In this document: piece after piece, positions 1-7,072 of the stretch
Numbering within the stretch: position 1 is the first letter of the stretch
How the letters are laid out: each line of letters opens with the position of its first letter
Assembly: GCA_030018915.1 (NCBI GenBank)
Contig: JASEHE010000008.1
Coordinates: forward strand, 1 to 34,383
Reading direction: 5' to 3'
From: Verrucomicrobiota bacterium
Lineage (GTDB): Bacteria > Verrucomicrobiota > Kiritimatiellia > UBA8416 > SLMC01
Length of the DNA stretch: 34,383 nucleotides
Translations under genes and position numbers: made by a program
Notes under the pieces: generated by a model
Database searches by the model: none
Seen by the model: the letters and a program-made list of their open reading frames with translations, nothing else
What the model was told of the DNA's origin: nothing

Positions 1-77
1 TACCCATGACTCCAGCGCGGGCTTGCCCCTTTTACCTCAGCAGGCATCCCGCCGCGGGATGCCTGCTGAGTAGTTAC
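1..77 (-). mobile_element. Terminal segment of an IS66-like element (or other repeat), truncated by the window edge
   Basis: The reverse strand from 77 reads GTAACTACTCAGCAGGCATCCCGCGGCGGGATG..., identical to 34351-34383. Its GTAA start matches the 5'-GTAA terminus typical of IS66-family inverted repeats. The junction falls exactly where the glycosyltransferase homology ends. Confidence 0.5.
36..70. repeat. Perfect 15-bp-arm hairpin CTCAGCAGGCATCCC-GCCGC-GGGATGCCTGCTGAG
   Basis: Read directly: arms 36-50 and 56-70 are exact reverse complements around a 5-bp loop. Confidence 0.95.
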
Positions 78-1371
78 CATCCTGAACCCATTTCCTTCCC
101 CAGTAGCGCGCCAGCAGCTTCAGACGCAACAGCCGATCAATTCGTTCCTTCGAGATCCGCGCCGGGCACGCGAGCCACGAGCGCAGCAGCAACCCCACGG
201 CCCTCGGGCGATCCCCGCGGCCGAACGCCATCCACGACGCCGAGAAGTACTGCTCGGCCAGAGCCCGCCGCCGCAGCGGCCTCAGCCGCGCCAGCGCCCC
301 GGCCGCCCCGTACGCCTTGTCCAGCACGCGCAGCACCTCGGGCAGAAACCGCCGGTCGTCCATGCTCAGGCTGCCCGGCCGCCGCCGCTGCCGGGCCAGC
401 GCGCGCCCGATTTTCGCCACGCGGCCGCGGGCCGCCACCCGGATCCACAGATCGTAGTCCTCCGGGCCCCGGAACCGCTCGTCGAACCCGCCCGCCTCCT
501 CCAGCGCTCTCTTCCGGATCAGCACCGTGGACGTCGCCACCGGGTTGGAGACGGCGAGTTCTTCCAGGGGAAGCAAATGGAAGGCTGGATGCCGGATGCC
601 GTCGGACGGCAAAGAAAAGGCTGAAGGCTGAAGGCTGAAGGCTGAATCCGGAGATGTTGAACCCCGCGCTTCCTCTTCCATTCCGTCTTCAACATTCGAT
701 ATTCGATGTTCGACATTCTCCGCAGCCTTTTTCTTTCCTTCAGCATTCAGCATTCCGCATTCGGCATCCTCTACTTCCCCGCACCACATATCCACCTCCG
801 GATGCTCCGCAGCCAGCGCGAGTTGCAGCGCCAGCTTGCCTGGCAGCCACGCGTCGTCCGCGTCCAGGAACGCGATCCACTCCCCGCGCGCCTCCCGGAT
901 CCCCCGGTTCCGCGCCGCCGCCGGGCCGGCATTCGTCTCCGGTCGTATCAGGCGGAGAAGCGTGTCGGAGTATCGGGGTGTCGGAGTATCGGGGTGTCGG
1001 AGTGTCGTGGTGTTGGAGCGTCGAGGGTAGAAGGTGGGAGGTGGGGGGTAGCCGGTGGTCGGTGGTCGGTAGTCGGTGCGTGTCGGGTCAGCTTCTGCTG
1101 CCTCGGCGATCTTCTGTTCGGACTCTTCTCTTTCTTGTTCCCTTCCACCTTCCACCTCACACCCAACACCTGACACCTTCTCCAACACTTCCTCGGCGGT
1201 CCCATCCGTCGAGGCATCGTCCACCACGATCACTTCGACCCCGGCAACGTCTCGGGCGGCCACGGATTGCAACGCCACGCGAATCGTGGCTGCGGCGTTG
1301 TAGGCGGGAATGATCACGCTCACCGGTGGTTTGTAGGATTGGTTCATTCGCTGATTTGATGATTTGTTCAT
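37..1371 (-). CDS. Glycosyltransferase family 2, 3' end disrupted by the terminal repeat and containing low-complexity in-frame insertions
   Basis: SVIIPAYNAAATI...VIVVDDASTDGT...GPAAARNRGI...WIAFLDADDAW motifs. The last residues (NYSAGIPRRDAC) are encoded by the terminal repeat. Confidence 0.85.
   Translation of the reverse strand: MNKSSNQRMNQSYKPPVSVIIPAYNAAATIRVALQSVAARDVAGVEVIVVDDASTDGTAEEVLEKVSGVGCEVEGGREQEREESEQKIAEAAEADPTRTDYRPPTTGYPPPPTFYPRRSNTTTLRHPDTPTPRYSDTLLRLIRPETNAGPAAARNRGIREARGEWIAFLDADDAWLPGKLALQLALAAEHPEVDMWCGEVEDAECGMLNAEGKKKAAENVEHRISNVEDGMEEEARGSTSPDSAFSLQPSAFSLPSDGIRHPAFHLLPLEELAVSNPVATSTVLIRKRALEEAGGFDERFRGPEDYDLWIRVAARGRVAKIGRALARQRRRPGSLSMDDRRFLPEVLRVLDKAYGAAGALARLRPLRRRALAEQYFSASWMAFGRGDRPRAVGLLLRSWLACPARISKERIDRLLRLKLLARYWGRKWVQDGNYSAGIPRRDAC
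617..769. repeat. Heptamer repeat arrays inside the GT2 ORF
   Basis: (AAGGCTG)4 at 617-646; ATTCGAT/ATTCGAT/GTTCGAC around 693-718; TTCAGCA/TTCAGCA/TTCCGCA/TTCGGCA at 739-769. Confidence 0.9.
962..1182. repeat. Mosaic of octamer and heptamer tandem repeats inside the GT2 ORF
   Basis: Octamers GGAGTATC/GGGGTGTC/GGAGTATC/GGGGTGTC/GGAGTGTC..., then GTCGGTG heptamers (1051-1080), a GCGATCTTCTGTTCGGACTCTTCTCT module, then CCTTCCA heptamers. Confidence 0.9.
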
Positions 1372-1390
1372 TCGTTGATCGGATCATTCG
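1336..1390. repeat. Octamer array spanning the start codon and N-terminus of the GT2 gene
   Basis: GGTTCATT CGCTGATT TGATGATT TGTTCATT CGTTGATC GGATCATT; encodes MNKSSNQRMNQS. Confidence 0.85.
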
Positions 1391-1482
1391 CCCGGCGGAC
1401 TGGCCGATGCGTTGCGGGACGCCAACGCTGCTGCCCGCCTCGGAGTTGCGAAATGCGCGGGCAAACAGCAAGCCGGAACGCC

Positions 1483-1514
1483 CCAATCAACCAATCGTCG
1501 AATCAACGAATCAA
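1483..1514. repeat. Octamer tandem array (4 units)
   Basis: CCAATCAA CCAATCGT CGAATCAA CGAATCAA. Confidence 0.9.
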
Positions 1515-1559
1515 TAAGGAGAGGCTGGGGATCCTCCGAAAAACGTCCGCGCGCCTTCT

Positions 1560-1967
1560 CTAGGCGCCCGGCGACGGCAACACGGCCTTGATGGCCTCAA
1601 TCAACTTCCTCACGTCGGCCAGTCGTCCAGAGACCGTCTCCCGATCCAAGATCGCGTCGTCCTCATAGTCGGCCTCGGTCCGAGCCTCGAACGCCTGTTG
1701 AAGGGCGCGTCCGTGACAAGCGTCAAACTGCCCCGTCCGAACGCAATCCGCATGGAAAAAACTGATCACTCCCTGATGCTTGGCAAAGACCTTGCCCTGC
1801 GACAGCGCAAGCGCCGACACGGCGTGAAAAGCGGCGTAGTATGTTCGATCGGCCGCACCACGCAGCGATCCCCGATCCAGGAGTGCAAGGGCGTCCGACA
1901 GAGCCTCGTCAGCATTCGCCAAACGCAGCCGAACCACGGACTCTCGTTCCTCAGGAGACGGCGTCAC
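1560..1967 (-). CDS. HEPN-domain protein (UPF0332-like), putative toxin-side partner of the adjacent nucleotidyltransferase
   Basis: LRLANADEALSDALALL...AADRTYYAAFHAVSALALSQGKVFAKHQGVISFFHADCVRTG...AFEARTEADYED. Probable GTG start overlapping the upstream TGA. Confidence 0.75.
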   Translation of the reverse strand: MTPSPEERESVVRLRLANADEALSDALALLDRGSLRGAADRTYYAAFHAVSALALSQGKVFAKHQGVISFFHADCVRTGQFDACHGRALQQAFEARTEADYEDDAILDRETVSGRLADVRKLIEAIKAVLPSPGA

Positions 1968-2293
1968 AACAGAACTCCATCGCTCAAGACTCTGGCCCGA
2001 AAAGGAGTCAGGAACCTCCGCGCGCCGTGCATCCTGCCGCACAGGTCATAGTGCACGTCCAGGATCACCCGGTTCCGACCGGACAGGTCCACGGTGATGT
2101 CCGCCACTCTGTCGCGTTCATCCGACGCGAGCCTGACAGATGTCTCCAGGAGGAGGTCATAGTCGGAATCCATCGCGGCCTCCACCCGGGCCCGGCTTCC
2201 GAACAGGTAGATCGCGTGCAGTTTCGCTCCGAGCAGAGAGCGAACACGCTGAGCGAACTCCTGAACCACGCCATCTCCGACTGTCGCATTCAT
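1964..2293 (-). CDS. MNT-type nucleotidyltransferase
   Basis: GS-X10-DXD motif: FGSRARVEAAMDSDYDLLLE; immediately upstream of and overlapping the HEPN gene. Confidence 0.8.
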   Translation of the reverse strand: MNATVGDGVVQEFAQRVRSLLGAKLHAIYLFGSRARVEAAMDSDYDLLLETSVRLASDERDRVADITVDLSGRNRVILDVHYDLCGRMHGARRFLTPFRARVLSDGVLL

Positions 2294-2336
2294 ATCATTC
2301 TCCGGCGCAAATAGTAAGCCCGACGCGCCTCCCGGG

Positions 2337-4133
2337 TCAAGCGCCGATCTTCTCTCCCATCACGGCCTCGTACATCGAGATATACCGTCCCACCACGGCC
2401 TCTTTCGAGAACACTTGCGCCGCCCGTTGCCGGGCCATCCGGCCCGCTTCCTTCAGCAACGCCGGCTCCTTCCGGAGCTGCTCCAGCGCCCCGGCCAGCG
2501 CGCCGGGCCGGGTCATGTCCACAACCCATCCCCCGGGCAATCGCTCCAAGGCACGCGGATTCTCTTCCCCGTTCCCCATTTCCAGTTTCCAGTTCCCAGC
2601 TTCACTTCTCATGATCCACCGCATGACCGGGTGCCCGCGCGAGATCAGGGGCAGCCCGCAGGCCGCCGCCTCCAGGAAAGCGATCGGCATCATCTCGAAC
2701 AGGGCCGCGTGCACAAACACGTCCGCTGCAGCCAGCAGGCCAGGCATGGCCTCGCGCGGCCGGTCCCAGAGCAGCACGATCCGCTCGCCCGCCTTCTCCC
2801 GCGCTTCATCCGCCAGCCCCGCAGTCTCCGGGGTGGACGCGCCGACCAGTAGGAGTGTCGGAGTGGAAGGTGGAAGGTGGAAGGTGGAAGAGGCAACTGC
2901 CTTCTTCGCGTTCTCCACGATTTGCTGTTCCGATTCTTCTCTTCGTCTTCCACTCTCCATCCTCCTCCTCCTCCCACCTCCCACCTCTTCCCCTCCTGAC
3001 ACCTGACACCTGACGCCTGACACCCGTCCGCTGACTATTGATGACTGCTCACTTTCCCGCTCGGCCGCCGCAAACGCCGCGAATTCGCCGATCAGCCAGT
3101 CCACCCGCTTATGGTTCCGCTTCAGCGCTCCAACCGCAATCGCGACAAACGCGTCGTCACTGATGCCCAGTTCGCTCCGGACGGCCAGCCTCGCCTCCGG
3201 ATCGGGCTTGAATCGCTCGACGTCCACGAAGTTGGGGATCGAGAACCAGAGCGTCGGAGTGGATGGTAGAGTGTGGGACGTGGAAGTTGGAACGTGGGAT
3301 ATGAAACCCCGAACGTCTCTTCCACCTTCCACATCTCGGCCCTTTCTATCTGAACCCCGAACCCTGAACCCCGAACCCTCAGGCCGGCGCGCCTGCTCAA
3401 GATGCCAAGGCGCCAGGTGCTGTACAAACTCGAGCCGCCCGATGAACTCCGCGGGTTCCTCGGTCCCGTGCGCCAGTATCTCGCGGGTCCGGACGAGCCC
3501 GAGTCTCCGGAACTTCCGGCACCAATACGCCAGCATTGGGTCCTGCGCGTGGAGAATATCGAAGCCGCCCCGCCGCAAACGCGGCCACAGCCGCCACCAG
3601 AACGAGAACTGTTCCCAACCGTACGCCGACTTCAGCCCCCAGCGCCAGGCGAATCCCGGCGTCACTCGCGCCAGCGCCCGCGCAAACCGCCCATCGCGTT
3701 TGAAACAGCCCAACGGGATGATCATTGGAGAAGAAAGGGATGGAGGATGAAGAATGAGGGATGAAGCTGGGGACGGAAAAGAGGAGTCCGAATGGGCCTC
3801 TCTGGACACCGCGCGCTGATCACTCATCCGCGCCCATTCATCCTTCGCGTCCTCTGCGATCTTCCGCGAAGATTCTTCTCTTTGTTCTCTGCCGCTTCCC
3901 GAACTACGAACACCGACAACCGACAAACGATTGCCGACTCCCGGCGCCTGACAGCTCTCCCCCGACACCTGACACCTGAAACCTGAAACCTGCTTGCCCT
4001 CTTCGACTTTTCCCCCGGCGAACAGCGTCACGTCCACCCCCCGCTCCGCCAGCGCTCGCGCCGTATCCGCGGCCCACGTCTCAATGCCCCGCGCCACGTG
4101 CCCCAATCCCGAACTGGCAATGGCAATCTTCAT
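2337..4133 (-). CDS. Glycosyltransferase family 4 with several in-frame low-complexity insertions
   Basis: MKIAIASSGLGHVARGIETWAADTARALAERGVDVTLFAGG...; C-terminal RPREAMPGLLAAADVFVHAALFEMMPIAFLEAAACGLPLIS. Start overlaps the upstream stop as ATGA. Confidence 0.8.
   Translation of the reverse strand: MKIAIASSGLGHVARGIETWAADTARALAERGVDVTLFAGGKVEEGKQVSGFRCQVSGESCQAPGVGNRLSVVGVRSSGSGREQREESSRKIAEDAKDEWARMSDQRAVSREAHSDSSFPSPASSLILHPPSLSSPMIIPLGCFKRDGRFARALARVTPGFAWRWGLKSAYGWEQFSFWWRLWPRLRRGGFDILHAQDPMLAYWCRKFRRLGLVRTREILAHGTEEPAEFIGRLEFVQHLAPWHLEQARRPEGSGFRVRGSDRKGRDVEGGRDVRGFISHVPTSTSHTLPSTPTLWFSIPNFVDVERFKPDPEARLAVRSELGISDDAFVAIAVGALKRNHKRVDWLIGEFAAFAAAERESEQSSIVSGRVSGVRCQVSGGEEVGGGRRRRMESGRRREESEQQIVENAKKAVASSTFHLPPSTPTLLLVGASTPETAGLADEAREKAGERIVLLWDRPREAMPGLLAAADVFVHAALFEMMPIAFLEAAACGLPLISRGHPVMRWIMRSEAGNWKLEMGNGEENPRALERLPGGWVVDMTRPGALAGALEQLRKEPALLKEAGRMARQRAAQVFSKEAVVGRYISMYEAVMGEKIGA
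2863..2890. repeat. Perfect (GTGGAAG)4 heptamer array within the GT4 ORF
   Basis: Four exact consecutive copies read directly. Confidence 0.95.
2996..3023. repeat. (CTGACRC)4 heptamer array within the GT4 ORF
   Basis: CTGACAC CTGACAC CTGACGC CTGACAC. Confidence 0.95.
3351..3378. repeat. (YGAACCC)4 heptamer array within the GT4 ORF
   Basis: TGAACCC CGAACCC TGAACCC CGAACCC. Confidence 0.95.
3961..3992. repeat. CCTGACA/CCTGAAA heptamer array within the GT4 ORF
   Basis: CCCGACA CCTGACA CCTGAAA CCTGAAA CCTG. Confidence 0.95.
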
Positions 4134-4855
4134 CGCTTCCTGTGCGCCAGCAGCAGCAGATGGTCCCCGAAATGGCGGTAGAACCAATGCGCGGTCTTCC
4201 GCTGGAAAGCCAAGTCCGTCGTTGCCCCATGGCGGTGCGCGCGCATGTACATGGTGTCCCAGAAGTCCACCGCGCAGCCCATCCGCTCGACGGCTCTGGC
4301 CAGCGCCGCCGGCGCCAGCGCCGTGATCATGTCGCAGTCGGGGAAGACTTCCCCGTCGAGCCGGGGCTCGAGGTGCCGGCAGACTTGCCCGCTGAGCCGG
4401 TCCAGTGCGAGCCGCGCGCCCGCCAACACGGTCTCCACCGCTCGAACGGCCCGACGCTTGTCCAGGCGCAGATCCAGCGAGAACGCCAGCGGCGCGGAAA
4501 CCAGGATGAACCCGCCGGGCCGGGTGATCCGCGCCATTTCGCGCAGGACCGCCATGGGATCCCAGACATGCTCCAGGACCTCGAACGCATAACAGCCGGC
4601 CACGTGTTCGTCTTTCATGGGGAGATTCTCGGCGCCAGCGCGCGCGAATTCGACATCCAGTCCCACGCGCGCTTCCCGAGCAATTTCGATTGCCTGCGCC
4701 GAGATATCGAATCCATGGATTCTGGCGACCCGCCCCGCCAGACTGGCCACAGTTCCTACCCCGCAGCCGACATCCGCGTAGACTTCGCCGCTCCGAATGA
4801 GAGAGAGCAGGAACTCGACTTGCGGCGCGCGGATCTCGTTTGACTGCCACCACAA
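4130..4855 (-). CDS. Class I SAM-dependent methyltransferase
   Basis: EVYADVGCGVGTVASLAG (motif I), CYAFEVLEHVWDPMAVLREMARITRPGGFILVSAP. Apparent start is TTG. Confidence 0.8.
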   Translation of the reverse strand: MWWQSNEIRAPQVEFLLSLIRSGEVYADVGCGVGTVASLAGRVARIHGFDISAQAIEIAREARVGLDVEFARAGAENLPMKDEHVAGCYAFEVLEHVWDPMAVLREMARITRPGGFILVSAPLAFSLDLRLDKRRAVRAVETVLAGARLALDRLSGQVCRHLEPRLDGEVFPDCDMITALAPAALARAVERMGCAVDFWDTMYMRAHRHGATTDLAFQRKTAHWFYRHFGDHLLLLAHRKR

Positions 4856-6227
4856 CCAGCGACAGGCCGGGCCACGGAATCAACCGATCCGCCAGGCGAA
4901 AGAGAGGAACCAGCATGTCAAAACACTTGAGTTGCCAGCGCCCCAGCGTCTTGCGCCTCAGGACGCGGGAATTCAGGAACCATCCGATGACGCCCGCCTT
5001 GTTCAGAGTGAGCCTCGATTCGACCTGGAACCCGGCGTCCTCCAGTTCTCCACGGAAGATGTCCTTGTTGTATCTGCGAAAATGCCCGATCGCCTTGTCC
5101 ACGGACCCGAACAGTGACGGCAAGTTGGGCACAACGAACACCGCGCGCCCCCCGGGTTTCAGAACGGCCAGGATATTCTTCAAGCATGCCGTCTGGGCTT
5201 CGGTGTGCTCCAGAACATTCGAACACAAGACTGAGTCAACCATGGAAATCTCCGGCGGCGGAAGGGTCACATCCCATTCCACCACTTGAATCCTCCGCCG
5301 GCCTATGAAAGCATTTCGGAGTACACGGAGGTATTCGGGGTCCGACTCGGCGGCAATGACCCGGCCGGTCCCCATCAGCGCCCTCACGTTGTTCCCGATC
5401 CCGGCGCCCACTTCCAGAATGATTCCTTTCATGTGCGGCCGAACCACGTCCATCAGCCATTCCGTGAAGCGTGACGCCTGTTCCATGCTTCGAAGAGTGA
5501 TCTCGCCGTAGCTGCCATCGTACAGGTCGTCAATGAAGAAGTACTTCAGAATGACCCATCCGGTCTGCACCGCGTCCCATGCGCCAATCTTCTTGCCTTC
5601 GGAATAAGTCCGCCCGTTGTAGTTGACGGCGGTTTCAAATATCCTAAGTTTCCGTTTCGCGATCTTGGCCGTGATCTCCGGTTCGAAGCCAAACCGGTCG
5701 GAACGGATCGGTATGGTCTTGAGCACGCTCATGCGGAAGGCCTTGTAGCCGGTTTCAATGTCAGTCAGGTTCAAGTCGGTCAACATGTTCGAAAACGTCG
5801 TCAGGAACCTGTTGGCGACACCGTGCCAGAAAAAGAACACGCGCCGGTACTGTGCCGAGGCGAAGCGGGACCCATAAACCACGTCGGCTTCATTCTCTAT
5901 AAGCGGCGTCAGAAGGCGCTCGTAGTCGCGGGGATCGTACTCCAGGTCGGCGTCCTGAATGATGGCATAGTCCCCGCCAGCCGCCCGGATTGCCGTGCGA
6001 ACCGCTGCTCCTTTGCCGAGGTTTGCCGGGTGGCGCAGCGCGCGTATTCGCGGATCTTTCCGGGAACAGGCTTCCAGGATTTCCAGGGAGCCGTCCGACG
6101 ACCCGTCGTCAACCGCAATGATTTCCCGGTCCATGCCTTCCGGCAGTGGCGCGGCCAGCGCCCGATCGAGTATGTCCTCAATCGTGGAGGCTTCGTCGTA
6201 CACAGGCATGAGGATGGATAGTTTCAT
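4836..6227 (-). CDS. Bifunctional glycosyltransferase family 2 / class I SAM methyltransferase
   Basis: MKLSILMPVYDEASTIEDIL...IIAVDDGSSDGS...YAIIQDADLEYDP (DPM1-like), then ILEVGAGIGNNVRALM...SVLCSNVLEHTE...LKPGGRAVFVVPN. Family homology ends near LSLVVVAVKR; the ORF has no stop there. Confidence 0.85.
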
Positions 6228-6601
6228 GGTGTTTCCGGTCCAATCGGACTATCGTTGTTCCTTGAATCCGGCGCTGTGGCCCGTTCCAGCGCCGCCGTCG
6301 CTTCTCCGGGAAGCAGCAGAAGAAATTCGTCCCGTTCGAGCGCCACGTCCCAACCGCGCGCCTTCCACACGCGAACCACCTCGTCGGTCCGCCGTCCGCC
6401 GAACCCCACCTCCGCGTACAATCCGCCTTCCCGCACCAGGCAGTCCAGTACCCCGACCCGCAGATCGTCGGCCTTGCCGCTCGCGGCGGTCATGGCGTGG
6501 TAGGCCTGGCTCGCGGCATGGAGGCGCTTCAGCGCCGGCGCCACCGACGCCCGGTCCGGCGCCCCGGGAAACCGCCTGGCCGGCATGTGCGCCAGTCCCA
6601 T
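6224..6601 (-). CDS. Small hypothetical protein
   Basis: 125-aa ORF whose end abuts the start of the downstream gene; no family recognised. Confidence 0.35.
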   Translation of the reverse strand: MGLAHMPARRFPGAPDRASVAPALKRLHAASQAYHAMTAASGKADDLRVGVLDCLVREGGLYAEVGFGGRRTDEVVRVWKARGWDVALERDEFLLLLPGEATAALERATAPDSRNNDSPIGPETP

Positions 6602-6624
6602 GGGTCACTCAAGTCGAGATCCCT

Positions 6625-7009
6625 TCAGAACAGCCGGTACTTCACAATACACTAGGCCGCCCGAAAGCCGTCGCGCCAAGTGATCTTCTTCCTTTGTTCG
6701 TACCCGCAGCCATGGCGCGAAATGGGCGCCTCGTATATCCTCCGCCGTCTTCCGCGCGTTGCCTTCGCGGTTATTTCCACCTCAAACCCGAATCGATTCT
6801 CCTTAAGTTCGATATTCTGCGGGACCCCTCGGCGGAAGACCTTATAACAGATTTCGATGTCCGACAAGTTCAGGTCTGTCATCCGTGGAGCCGTCATCAA
6901 CGATGATCAGTTCCTTTTCCATTCCCGGATCACTGGCCCACACCCTGGCCGTAATCGCTTCCAAGGTTTCAGCATCGTTATAGACAGGCATCACAATGGA
7001 CAGTTTCAT
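6625..7009 (-). pseudogene. Internally deleted GT2 (DPM1-like) remnant
   Basis: N-terminus MKLSIVMPVYNDAETLEAI...[10 protein letters not shown] joins, with a frame change, to [19 protein letters not shown]...[10 protein letters not shown]...[11 protein letters not shown] further frameshift leads to CIVKYRLF*. The middle, including the DAD region, is missing. Confidence 0.85.
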
Positions 7010-7072
7010 GGCCCCGCTGGCCACCTGATCCGACTTCACGCGGCAGATGTCCCCATGGTCATGCGCGTCTCC

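Noticed and set aside
962-1080. Possible CRISPR array
   Set aside because: Repeats are directly abutting 7-8 bp units without unique spacers, and no cas genes are present.
2140-3006. Long plus-strand ORFs (e.g. 2140-3006, 5995-6906, 26350-27360, 32652-33554)
   Set aside because: All are antisense to well-supported minus-strand genes, with arginine/proline-rich, domain-free translations.
2337-6227. A single 1296-aa ORF as one giant enzyme
   Set aside because: Its middle is an out-of-frame reading of the methyltransferase at 4130-4855. The downstream GT4 has its own ATG overlapping the methyltransferase stop.
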